A stretch of 64,000 nucleotides of DNA from Lepturacanthus savala (Eukaryota; Chordata; Actinopteri; Scombriformes; Trichiuridae): contig CM060469.1 in NCBI GenBank assembly GCA_030544235.1, positions 8,356,017-8,420,016 of the forward strand, in the 5' to 3' direction. The notes beneath the pieces are model-generated. The model ran no database searches. It was not told where the DNA came from and saw only the letters and a program-made list of their open reading frames with translations. Position numbers and translations under genes: made by a program. Below, in pieces: positions 28,201-42,000 of the stretch. Position 1 is the stretch's first letter. Each line of letters begins with the position of its first letter.

Positions 28201-31200
28201 CTAAATAGGAAAAGCACTCAATATCTCTGAATTATTGTGAGTAAAGCACTTCCTCTGTTTTTTCCTGCTTCAAAAAATGTAACTTTCTTTTAAATAAAAC
28301 ATGTTGAGCTTTTTCAAAGAAGACATTAAAGTCTTCAAACCAGAAAAAAAACGGTCCTCTCTAGTCTCGAAAGCAAGTCGTGATGCCAAATCAAGGCTAG
28401 AATCAGCGATGCGGCGCGGATTCCGTCGCGAAGGTCGTCCCCATCGTTCAGGCCCCTCCACCTGTTAAATCCCCTTCTCTTCTGCACCGCAGGACGAAGG
28501 CGTCGAATCGGACGACCTGAAGAAAGATCTCCCCCTCATGCCTCCGCCGCCCGACTCCAGCAGCATGAAGCTGACCATCAGGGAGATCTGGTTCAGTTTC
28601 GCTGCTCCCACCAACGTGCGTTCGCCTTCACAGGCCATCACCAGGTACCGACTGCACTGACATATTATATAGACCGCTTTAGAAATGTACTTTCATGTTA
28701 CACATGGTGTGAACAGTTTACAAACACCACTGCAGAAGACTGAAAATCAAGCGAAATAGGTGAAAATATCTTGTTTTTGGTACTATTTGTCCAACATTGA
28801 GTAGAATTATCTTATTCCACTGGCAGATAATTAACATTCACTAACAGTTTCTTAAAAAAAAATTGAAATAAGATAAATTATCTTGAAGTGGAATGAGATA
28901 ATTCTACTCGTAGTTGGACGAATTAAATCAAAAACGAGATATTTTCGCCTGTTAAGACTTCAGTTTTTGCAGTCAACAAGAATTTTGCAGCGTCATCGGG
29001 TTGAAGTAAAGTAAACTTACTCGTCGTTTGCTTTTAGCTGCAGTTCTGCGGCAGCAGCACCGTGTCATGAGCGCAGCGCGATCTGCTGCAGGAGCTTTTG
29101 ATGAAAATCCTCTCGTGTACCCCTGGCAACCGCCGTCAACCGTGATCTGCTCTGATGTTGATGCAGACCTGTCAGCCTCGCATCTCCTCAAACTGATGGA
29201 CTGACTGGCAGACGCAGTTCTGCATCTGAGTTTTATCATAACTTATCCAGCCAACAAAAGATGGAAATAAAATATTGACGCTAGCTAAAACGTCGAAGCC
29301 ATAATAGCAGGCTATAGCTATTAGCGATTCATCTTACAGGATGTATCGATAACTTGCCCTCTGTCGTGATTCCAGGCAGCTGAATCTGCTCAGCACGGCC
29401 ACGCCGGCCATCGGAGCCTGGTTGGTTCCCATCGATCAGCTGAAGTCCTCTCTCCGCAAGCTGGACATGGAGGGCACTCTCCGGGTGTGCGCCGTGATGG
29501 GCTGCATCATGACAGAAGCCCTCGAGGTCAGCATCGCATCCACGGACTCACGGAAATGCGCGTCGCAAGAATTCATCAGCTCTTTTCGTAACTTTTCCGC
29601 GGCTTTTCTGTCACCATCCAACAGAAAAAGAGCATCCACATCCCGATCCGGAGCAAGTACAACCGCGTGACCAAACGAGCCCGCTACCTGCACGAGAACC
29701 CGTCCTGTATGCTGTGTAACATCCTGCACCGCTATCTGCAACAGGCCGACTACTCCATCATAGAGGAGGCCACGATGGTGAGTACAAGGCCTTTAAATCC
29801 CTTCCGTTTATCATTTTTTTTAAGCCGTGTACAATTAAGCAACTAGTAAAATATAATTATCTTATATGGGCGAATTAGCTCTGAAGTTCATTGTATTCAC
29901 AAATGTTTCCAATTTTTTACAGCCAATTACTTTAAGTGGTCTTGAGTGCCTTTTGGCTCCTTTTCAGGATTTCGGGCTGTTCCGTTGCCAATGTAAAAGC
30001 GCTGCACTAATCCATTACCTTCCTCCTCTTTCCCAGAACGACGGCGTCCCAGCATTAGTCACCCTAAAGAAGGGTCTGGTGGCTTTGGCCAGACAATGGA
30101 TGAAATTCATCGTGGTGACTCAGGGTTTCAAAGCCATCGGTCTGATGAGGCCCAATCAGCTGGCCAAACCCAAAGAGCCCCAGCACAGCCTGGGCGAGAC
30201 CATCCTGGGCCTGGACAACGGCGCCGCGCTGCAGAGCGACACCAGCGCCGACGGAGCCGAGTTTGAGTTCGACGCAGGTGGGAACGGGCGGCTTTTCAAA
30301 CGCGCTAGAGATATTTCGACCCACCCATCTGTTAGCCACAGATGGACCGCGAAGCTCCTAGCCTTTTCCCTTCTGTGTTTGAACAGTGCATCATTAGATG
30401 ATAAATATAGTCAAAGTGTTTTCGGCTCCCGCTTTTCTACCAGTCGACGTGGTTTCTTCTTGGAAGTTTGATTCCGTGTCATTTTTGTGAAGCCACAGTG
30501 AGTGAACACACCATGCTGCTGGAGGGAGCATGCAGTCGCCCGCCGCCAAAAGAGGCAAACGCCGGACCCGTCAGCGGGGTGGAGATCATGAGGAAACTTT
30601 CCAAGGCCCACGCACACGAGTCTGGACTCAGAATAAAGGTATAACTTTGAGATCAAGCGAGTCTGTGTTTCACAGTCATGTGCCGTGAGTCCGTTAGATC
30701 AGTGGATCTCAAACGTTTTTCACATTAATTACCCTTAAAATCACTAAAACTGGAGCAGGAACCCCATCTGATAAGATTTTTTTTTCTTTTAGATGCTTTA
30801 TAACTGCTAGTTGCCAAAATTATGAAGGGCTGAAACTGCCACGATTAAAAGTAAATAAATGACCCAGAAAATGAATGAATACGCTAGTAAAGTTTTACAT
30901 TTAATTAATGAATTAAATGTATTTATTTATGTATTATTTGCACTTAAATGACCCGTAATTTATTAATACATTCATTTTTAATTTTATTTACTTTAATGCA
31001 TTTCCTTCAGCATTTCCACATCAATATATAAAATTGGAAATTTAAAATTAAATAAATTCATGTGCAAAAGGGGAAAAAAATAAGAAATAAATGTTAATGG
31101 GAAATAAAATAAAGCAATTTATTTACTTTTAATTCTGGTCTAGTCTGTCAGTCCTCCATACAAACGCTCCTACCTTCTGTGATTATGTAGTTATAGTCAA

Positions 31201-34200
31201 AATAATTGACTTCCCTTCATTCTGGGGACCCCCTGGCACCCCTCATGGACCCCTGGGGGTCCCCCGGACCCCACTTTGAGAACCACTGCATTAGATTGTA
31301 CACGTGTCTCTCATGAATGTCATTAGACACACCTGAGTACATAATTAATTACTGATTTGTAGCATATTTTCCTTAGAGTACTGTAAGTAAAGCCTGTAAA
31401 ATACTGTATGTGACCCCATCTAGTTTTGATCTCATATATTATACTTGCAGACCTGCCTCCTAAAATTGGATTTTCAATGAGCAGTGAGAAACTTTCCACT
31501 TTGAGCAGATGAATGTGGCCTTCAAATGTCAAACTCTTCACATACGTCTTTCTGTGAGGTGAAGCTGTTAGAACGAGATGAAACCATCTGTTTGAACAGA
31601 GCGGGAAGTTCGACGACAAACACTAACAAGAACGTTGCAGAGCACCTTCAAGGAAGGAGACTGCTGTGACCGTTAGCAAGGCGATTCCTTTGTCGGAGCG
31701 CCAAGAGGAATCACCGCTGACACCGAGATGGCACTTCACTTGGCAGAGTTTCACTGCCCAATTAAAGCGCGATTATTTATATCATCTCAGGGCTATTTGG
31801 CGCTTTCGCCCAAGAGCTATTACCTCGACTTTAGACCGTTTCCATAATGGATAGTGGCAGACGAAAAGTATCCCACTCATCTTTAAAATGAGAAAAAGCC
31901 AGCAGCGGTGGGAAAGCGCGAACATGACCTCCTCTCAGTAATCCGTGCATTCGTCACACACAGGGCTCCCACCCCTACCAGTCGCTGAGCTACACCAGCG
32001 GCGACACGGCGGCCGACTCGCCGGCCCACGTGAGCCGCGCGGGCATGCCGGCCAAGGACAGCCCCAGGAAGGAGAGTCTCCTGAGCAACCTGACGGGAAG
32101 CTTCCGCAGCCTGCACAACCTCCTGGAGGGAACGCCCCAGAGGAACGAGCCGTCCGTCGCCACGGCGGCCAAGAGCAGCTCCCTCACTCGCACAGGTAAC
32201 CACACCGGGGTGCGGCAACATTTAACATATTCAGCCGGATCACGCTGCAAAATCCTTGTTGACTGCAAAAAGTGAAGTCTTAACAGGCGAAAATATGTTA
32301 ACCTTTTTTTTTTTTTTTCGTTTTTTTGAATGCCCATACATGGCTAAAAACAACACACTTGACAAGTGTGGAGAGAAAAACATAGTATATATGTGGTAAG
32401 GTTATAAAATTCAGGGAGATTTCAAAGCAAGAAACTTTCCATGGGAATTAATGGGAATGAATCCAAAATTTACAAAATTGAAGGGTTGGCCCTTAATAAA
32501 GAAGAAATATAATTGGTGAAAATATATTGTAGCATAATCTTGGCTAAAACAACCACATTTAATTAGTCCACTGCTCAATCACATGCACAGATGATTTCTA
32601 GATCCACACTTTTAGCCCAAAGCACAAGACTTTTAAAGTCACACATTTATATAAAGTCAAGTAAGTTTTGATAATATTATTGGGTAAATGTATTTGATCT
32701 GTACTGGTATTAATGTTTAACTTGCAAATATTAAGTAAAATAGTAGCTAACTGCTAAGTAAATATAAGCCGTTTTTCATTTCATTGACCTTTTATTTAAC
32801 ATTTCTTCAAGGCTCAAAACATTCAGCAGCCAAGAATTCCAATATTGAGTTTCCAATATGGAGTATTTCCAAAATTCCCCAGCTTAACTTCCCATGGAAA
32901 GTTTCTGGAAACCTACTGCCCCTTTGCAATCCTATGTGTGGTTAAGCGTGCGTTTTTTTGTGGATTTGTATGGACACTTCTTAGGATTTAATTGACAGCA
33001 GGGAGGATGCTATTTAAACAGCAGTCCATCAGAGTTTAATGTCCGGTTCTTTTATTTTTCCCGTACTGATTTGTTCAATGATTTAATGCGTTCTGAAAAC
33101 TAACTCTGATCTTCCTGGGCCTCAGGAAACAGCCTCGGGACAGACATGCTGACGGAGCATCCGCTGCTGTCAGAGCCTTCCTCCGTCAGCTTCTACAACT
33201 GGATGTCCAACGCCGTGGGTAACAGGAGCGGCGCCGCAGTCCAGGACTCGCCGGTCAACCGGCTCCAGCACAACAGCGTGCAGACAGGTGAGATACTGTA
33301 GGGCTTTGGAAAGATTCTGATTAACATTAACACCTTCACACTTCTCTTAGTCCAGTAGCCATATAACCACTGAAGAATTCAGTCACATGTCCGTTTTTAA
33401 TGTTGCTGTTCCACTAGCCCGACTGGATTTTCCCGTCAACCCCTACGTGTACCAACCACTGCCAGCAGTTAACAGTCCAGAAGCAGGTCAGGGATTTGCT
33501 GCTCGGCCTCGTGCGGATGTCGGTGAACTAATTAGCTCCAGTAGCCAAACGAGTAAAGTAGATTGTTCCCTTTTGTTAGATTAATAGTCGCCTAGAACTA
33601 TGTGTCAACTTCTCCTGGCAGAAATAGTATGTTGTCTGTGAATAAGATTCGTTATTCCCTCATGAGTGAATTGATTCATTTTCGAATAATTAATAATAGA
33701 TTCTTTATCTACTATCCATTTATATGAATTATTCTGAAAATGCTCTACATTGCCTACTGGTCAGAATATTACAAATTGGATACAAATGACCTTTTTAAAG
33801 TTTCTGGCTACATGTCATACTACATACTCAGTTGGTTGCCATTTGCAGCAAACTTAGTATGCCGAACATGTAGGAAAAGCTACGATGGGTGTGAAAAACC
33901 CTGTTTGTCCAGGAGCTCAGCTCCTCATGTAGATTTAAACAGTTCAGTCTAAGGTAGTAAAAAGACAACAGTTCATATTTATGATTGAATTATACAGTAG
34001 AAGCTGGTCAAATTTTATTTTCTAGTAGATTATCTCCTTGGAGAGTTGATCGGGTAAGTTATGCTATTCAAGTTAGATCTCAAAGCAGTTTTAGCAAACA
34101 AACAAACAAACCACTTTTCTTTCCCAATTATAATATGAATACTAAATCTTAGAATCTAAGATTAAGTGTTTGGTGTCATTAGAGTCAAGTTAAAACTTAT

Positions 34201-37200
34201 TAGATTCCCCGGTAACAGATTTATAGGCTTTTATTGTTCCGTAAGTCATGTTGTTTCCTCGCTGATATCTTTCTGCCGAACAAACACGCTGCGAGAACCA
34301 GATGAGAAGTTCCAAAATTAATTGACAAATTGAGCGACCTGAGATTCCGTTCATCCTTCACAGCGTCGCTCTGTTCCTCCGCACTCCCACTCATCTCCTG
34401 AGTAACAAACAGCTGCACCCCGCGTTTGTTTTATTCCCGCTCAGTAGCAGCTCGTCGTTCAGAAGTCGCCCATGCATATCTGAAAAGATAGATCTCACCT
34501 CCAGCGTTTGTCAGAATACGGCTGATTGTGTGGGTACAATTGCGCGCCTGTGATGGCTGGAAACGCGCCCGAGACGATAAGGTTTGTCACCATCTGCTCA
34601 ACCAGGTGTCAAGTCAGTGACGGCACAGCGGATTAGTTCCTTAGAAACAAATTAAACCGAATGTGATCCGACTCTTTCTCGTTTACAAATTACGCATAAA
34701 AAGCCCATAAAATTTATCTTAACACCTCCTGTTATATAATTGTTACTCCGTTACGCCTTCTGTTTAACTTGCTAAAAACAGAAGTTTTATTATGAAGAGA
34801 TAAAGGGGTGAAGTGATTTTTAATTCACTGCTGCTTATACGGAGAGAACACGCCAGAGGACACATTCTAGCAAGAAAAGCCGCCTGATCTTCTCTTCCGC
34901 ACATCTCAGGGGGGACGTGTAACCTGCCCACCATCCCCTCGGCGTCCGACTTCAACACGGTGCTGTCCAGCGACCAGAACACCCTGGACGGGACCCACTC
35001 CCAGCATTCACAGCACAGCACCAGCCAGGACGACATGGCCGACATCGAGGAGGGAAACCAGTGTCCGGCTGCTGTTCAGCTAGCCGACGCCCAGGTGCTT
35101 TATCTGTCTGATTATTGTGTACTGTTGTCTTTAAATATTGACAAGGCAGATCATTAATATCAGTCTAAATGGAAAACAGTTATTCTTTGAAGTCTCTTTT
35201 TTAAGCCTCTGACAGGTAACAGGTTGAAAACAAAAATGTCCCACAGGGTTTATTTTTAACGCTTTACTACACCTACCCCAAAATCCTCACCTGGAAAAAA
35301 AAAAAAGAAACATATTTGTCTACACAATTTTTGGGCTAAGGAATGCAATAGAATGGTTATATGTCTTGAAGAATATCAAATATTAAAGTTCTTTAGAAAT
35401 ATAATTCAAGAATTCCTTATTGTTATTCAGCACATGTACATATGATGAATGAAATTTGATTCCCTGTTCCCAGGGCAGCCCAATGTAGTAATAAAAAATA
35501 TGAAATATATGAAAGACTAGATATAATAAAATACTGTAAAAATATTAGACAATGTACAATGCTGTGGTCCAGTGTCCAGAGTGCAATGTCAGTATTATGT
35601 AGCTTATTTAAATGGTGTTTTTAGGCTTAATATATACTATCGCTTTCAAGTGGCTTATTATCAGTCATCGTCCTTTGCCTCTATAAGCATGTTTTTAATT
35701 CTGTGATCCTCAGGTCGTTTTCAAGCCTTTGCTGAGCTACACAGGCATCCAGGCCCAAGACGCCACTCCTCTTAGTTACAAGATGTACTTTGGAGAGCAC
35801 TTGTCTTTCTCTGGCAACCTTGAGTGTCTCAGAGCAGACATTGTGGATTCAGACACTTCAAAGGACCGCAAAAACAAAAGGTCCAGGAGGTAAAATGCCC
35901 CTCAGTCGTTACATATCAAAATAAAAGAAGGTTAAGTTTTAATTTGGCGGTGGTATTCCCCTGAAATGGATGTATATATGTTTCCTGTAAGCCTTTGTGT
36001 GTTTCTTTCTCTTGTCTTTCAGACAGGGAATGGTGAACCTGCCTCCTCTTGAGTTCAAGCCGGCGCTGCTGATCGAGACGTTCAGCCTGAACGCGGTGGT
36101 GATGGAGAAGTCCACCAGCGCCCCGCAGGGCCCCACCGCCGCGCCGCTCTCCTTCCACGACCTCAACCGCCGCCACTACAACACGTTCCACTGCGACTTC
36201 ACCACGGCGTGCCAGGCCATCAGCCAGCGCGTGGACATGGCCCTGGTCCGCCTCATCCACCAGTTCAGCACCATGATCGACGACATCAAGGCCACGCAGA
36301 CGGACATCAAGCTGAGCCGCTACACCGCCGGCTCCGCCTCCCCGACGCCCACCTTCAAGGCGCGGCCGTACCGCCACTTCAGGTCGTCGGACTTCAGCCG
36401 CAGCTCGCGGGGCAGCCTCAACGGCGCCGGACGCAGCGGGACGCAGACCCTGAAGAGCAAGAGAGGGGTGGGCGGAGGGGGAGGGGCGGGCGGAGGAGGA
36501 GGAGCGGCGGGGACCGGGGGTTTACCCGCTAACGGGCCGCCGTCAGGCATGGACACGCTGGGCAGGAGGGAGCCCAGGGGTCGCACCTCACTCGGACGAT
36601 CAGAGAGACGCACGTCTAAGGTAACAACAATAGTCACACATGTACAAAAGGACATGTAATGCAGTTAGAATATAGAAATATGCAATTATATTATTTTATG
36701 TGAAGCTCAAACTGCAAAGTGACTATAGGTGTCAAATCTACCATGAAAGTACCATAAATTACCAAATGGCAGAGTTTCAATTAACAGCTGGGTCCCCTTT
36801 AAACGGGTTAAAAAAAATACAGGTAGTTCCGAATAAGTTTTTTTTTTTATATATATATAAATGAAGGAAGAAGACATGACCACTGATGTCGGACGTTATT
36901 TTCATCATTTTTTTTTTGCGAACTCCTCGGACCTGACGTTAAAGAACACCCTCTTGGGTAATATCGCTTAATTGTCAATCGTTGTGGCTTTGGTGTAGTG
37001 AAAAAATAAAAAGGAAAACATTAAATTCTAACTTTCTGTTGTAAAATATGCAGAGGAAAACTTGGGAGAAACAGCCGTAAGATAATTAACTACAGTACTA
37101 TAATCTTACTTTTGAAAAATATGTTATACAATAGTCATGTTGCTATAATAAATGTATTTCTTCTGTCCTAAAATGCCACCTGATCTCAAACACTTGATAT

Positions 37201-38939
37201 GTTAAGTGATTAAAACAAATACAGCCCAGCTATTATTTGGTAATTTAAGTATAAAGCAGCATAAATGGAAATAAACTAAAAAAAATGTCGGGTCTAAACC
37301 TGGTAGTTTATACAAACAAACTCTAGAGGGAGCCAGTGGATTATAAAAGCCTGTCAGAACAGGCACCAGCCACCGACTCCACCATGCTGTATTTGCAAAA
37401 TTAATGAATCAACTATTCAGTCCACAGTTTTCAGACAGAACTTCCCAACCAGACAGGCTATTGCTTTTAACGTTATCACCGGGGACGTTATTATATTCCA
37501 GCAGTGGGATTTCATCAAAGAGCCTCATGACAGTACTTCAACCACTTTTTTTCTCAGGTACTGTATTATCCAAACCCGGTCTCCTAGGAACTCCTGTCTG
37601 CTGAAATGAGCTGAGCTCACTGAATACCGACGTTCACTTTGCAAGCAGCTGTCTTCATCTTTAAGATCTGATTAACCGTAATTGTCGTGACAGCGTTACA
37701 AGTTTATAACTAAACTGTAGAATCAACAGTAGGTTGGTAAAAGAAGAAAATATAAACTTGTCAGGCTGCTTTTTTTTTGTGATGCTCATTGCGTGAATCG
37801 CATTTAAATCCTAAATATTATGTAACGTCTTAAGGTGTCGAGAAAGGGCTCCCGTGACGTGGCGGACCACGTGGCGATCCAGATGGACGACTCCGACTCC
37901 ATCACGGTGTCGGAGCAGAGCGAGCCGTCGGCAGAATGTTGGCAGAACATGTACAAGCTGCTCAACTTCTACTCCCTCATCTCGGATCCCACGGGCATCC
38001 TGGAGAAAAGCTCCCCGGAGAACTGCCTTTCAGGTAGGAGTCGTCCAGTCAGCCAGTTCCCCCCCGTTTCTGTCACACGCCTGCACTTCACTTCCCACTT
38101 TTACATTGCACACCTTCTTTCTTTCCACCTTCTCTTCAGTCCAGTATTTCCTGACATTTTGTACCTTTTTTTTTTACTTTTTCATATCAAACTTTTTTTT
38201 TTAAACATCTGTTGTTTTGCAAGCAATTAGTGCTGACTGTACCAGGAAAAAAATAAAAAAAAATCCCTTTTTGTCTCAGCCTTCAAACTGATATTAGGAA
38301 TATACTAGTCCCAGCTGTACATCTTGCTGCAGTTAGTGAAGCATTCCTACTTAATACATCCTAATGTGTTCTACTGTGTCATATTTAGTATTTCCCATTT
38401 GAAAATTAAGTCTACAAACATTGGATTGTGGTGTACTTAAATCATTCTACACAAATATCTATTTCTCTAAACTAGTCTTTTATAGGGGGGCGACACGGTG
38501 GGGCAGGGGTTAGCGCTGTTGCCTCACAGCAAGAAGGTCGCAGGTTCAATACCTCCTGGGTCTGGGACCTTTCTGTGTGGAGTTTTCATGTTTTCACCGG
38601 GTACTCCGGCTTCCTCCCACAGTCCAAAAACATACTGAGGTTAATTGGAGACTCTAAATTGCCCGTAGGTGTGAGTGTGTGAGTGAATGGTGTGTGTGCC
38701 CCACGATTGGCTGGCGACCATCTAGGGTGTATCCCTGCCTCTCGCCGTAATGCGCTGGGATTGGCTCTAATGAGGTATAGAGATGAGTATGAGATGAGTA
38801 TTTTATAGGTATTTCACAGAATATGTGGGACATTAGCAAAAATGTCATGTGATGTAAACCTAAAAACTTAGTACCCGATAGTTTAAGTCTCTTAAAGTTT
38901 AAAAAAAAAACATGCAATCAACTAGTTTTATACTACTTG

Positions 38940-39007
<68 letters not shown>

Positions 39008-42000
39008 TAATCTTCTCTGCAGAAGGTGGGCGCCGGCCCTCGGAGCCGCTCTGTAAAGTGATCTTTGAGAACGAGCAGCAGGAGCCCAACACGCCAAACA
39101 AGCCGCCGGGCGCGGGCGGGAGGCGGCGCAGCCTGGTGAGCTCGGAGCCGCAGCACGTCACCCTCATAGTGTTCGGCATCGGCATGGTGAACCGCACCCA
39201 CCTGGAGGCCGACATCGGCGGGCTCACCATGGAGGCTGAGCTGAAAAAGATCCACGGGAGTTTCACCCTGAAGGAGAAGATGAAAGGTGAGCAATGGGGA
39301 TAAAAACATATACTACCGTTCAAAGGTTTGGCCTCACTTAGAAATTTCTTTATTTTTTAAAGAAAAGCACTGTTTTTTTCAATAAAGATAACTTTAAACT
39401 AATCAGAAATACACTCCATTTTTAATGTGGTAAATGACTATTCTAGCTGCTAATGTCTGGTTTTTGGTGCAATATCTACATAGGTGTATAGAGGCCCATT
39501 TCCAGCAACTATCACTCCAGTGTAGAACAATGTGTTTTCTCATTGCATCAGAAGGTCAATGGATGATTAGAAAACCCTTGTGCAATCATGCTAGCACAGC
39601 TGAAAACAGTTTAGCTGGTTATAGAATCTAAAAAACACCTTTATTTGACGAAAGCAAAATTTGAAGGAATAAATGATTATTTCAAATACAAATCATTATT
39701 TCTAACCTTGTCAATGTCTTGACTGTATTTTCTATTCATTTTACAACTCATGGTGGTGAATAAAAGTGTGACTTTTCGTGGAAAACACAAAATTGTCTGG
39801 GTGACCCCAAACTTTTTTAACGGTAGGGTAATAGCTAGGTGTTCTGTAGCCAGTGTTTTTTTTTTTTTTTTTCAAATTTTTACTTTCTTTTTTCATTTTT
39901 GCTTCTGAAACTTGGTCCTTCTTTTCTCCAGGCAAACCTGTTGTCTATATTTTAATTTCCCTAATGTGTTCTGACAGTAAGAATCCAAAGTAATTCATTT
40001 CAAGCATTGTCTTCTAACGATTCCATTTTTTTTGTGGCATCAACATTCCAAATTTTGAAACGAAAGCATGTTTGTCTATAATTGGAAACTCGTTACAATA
40101 AACACGCAGATTATCTTTTCCCCCCCGACGCCACTCGTGTGCTTCCGTACTATTCGATAAGATATTTCTTCTCATGTCCACAGATATCCTGCATCAGAAA
40201 ATGACAGAGACCTGCGCCTCGGCTCATATAGGAGGAGTCAACATTGTTCTGCTGGAGGGCATAACACCTGACATCCAGTATGTACACCATTGAATCGCTG
40301 CCTCATCCAACTGTCTCTAGATGAGGATTTGATTGTTTTGAGCATGCAAGCAATTACTTTATCTCTCTCAATTTAGTTGGTAATGAATTATAGCCCCTTT
40401 TATCATAAAAATCCTGAATAATAATGGTTTTTGCTGCTTTGATTCAATATCCCTTCATCTTCTGTATAACCTGAGAGAAAGCTGATTTCCTTTCACCGGT
40501 GGTGCTTATATGTAACAGCTCCGCACTACAGCTTTAATGACACAATCATAAGTATCTTTAAAGACATATGTTTTAATTGAAGGTGGTTCAAAACATGTTT
40601 CTCTGCACTCTCAGCCGAAGCCAATTACCAACTTCTTTTTCAATTTGGACACTTTTTGTTTTCACTGCAAGCAATTTCCTCACAGCATAACCATCCTAAT
40701 CAGCTCACGAGCCTTGTAGTCATGCTTTCAAAAAAGGCTGATACATCTCCACAGTATTTTTGATTCATTTGAAACTACGCTGCTGCGCAGGAAGCCAGCT
40801 TTTTTTTTTTTTTTTTCATCTTGTGCTAGTTATCAAACCCCTGCTGTGAAAGAGGAGTTTTTCATACAATGTGCTGTGAACTTGATTAAAATTGTGTCAG
40901 ACAGAAGCCCGCTAATGTTTAGTTGTTACTGTGTGTGAAATTGCCCAGCATTCGGATGTAAGTAAAAAATAATCGCTCACAGATTTACTTAGTTGCTTGT
41001 TGGATTGAAGGCAACGCAGCAGATGACAGAGACAGATGTAATTGAATCCTAAGCAACAACAATGCAAACGCATCAAGTCACAACTGAAGTATAAGTATTA
41101 GGAGATTGTCAGCAGTATTTTATCCATTTAGCATGTCGGTCCTCTCTGATGGATCAGCTTACCTTCGAGTTTTAATTACACCGTGTTCTCAGCTTTGCTC
41201 AGAACTGTTTCATACTTACTTCTGCTCTTCTTCCTCTTTTATTCATTTATTTTATTTTTTTTGCATTCCTTTCTCTTCCAACTACTTGCATAGACTGGAG
41301 GATTTCCCAACATCTCCCACCAGCACAGCTAAACAGGAGTTTCTGTATGTTGTTTCTGCCTTTCAGGGCTCACAATCAAAAAACCATGACTGCCCTAAAC
41401 GCCACCTCCTTCATTTGTCTCCTGTCATCCACCTGTATTTTTAGTGTGAAGTTACTCAGGACTTGCCTTGTTTATTGTGTGTGTGTTAAGCCATTTTCAT
41501 TGGTTATAAAGGCCTAAGAGGAACATTTCCTGTTGATTTCATGAAAGTGGGAAGCTGGCCAGTTTTTATTCATCATGTGGTTCTCAAATTTGGGTCCAGG
41601 GACCCCCAGAGGTCCTTGAGGTGGTTCCATGGGGAATCATTTATTTTAATTATAAGTCCATCCATAAGTAACACGAGACATTTTCGTCATGGGTTTTATA
41701 AATTTTCTTTAATATCTAAAAGCGAAAATCTTCCGTCGCAAACGGGGACCCTGGGACAAAATCGTATCAAATCTTCTAGACCCCTGTCATCTAATTTGTG
41801 TCAGTTTAGGGCTCTGGGACAGGAAAAAGATTGAGAACCACTGATTTAAGGATCTCTTAGGTGTCATGAATGTAATGCTGAAATATCAGACTTGGTATTT
41901 TGGCATTTTATTTCAGTCTTAGTTGAACGAATTGGATGAATGTAGAAATTATTGACTCCCTTTTTATTCCACATAAAAGCCCATGCATTTGGCTGCCAGA

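Noticed and set aside
35916..36377. 153-codon minus-strand frame
   Set aside because: Antisense shadow of GC-rich exon 47, whose + frame is clearly BLTP1.
37404..37604. 66-codon + frame in intron 47
   Set aside because: No usable splice sites around it and AT-rich composition.
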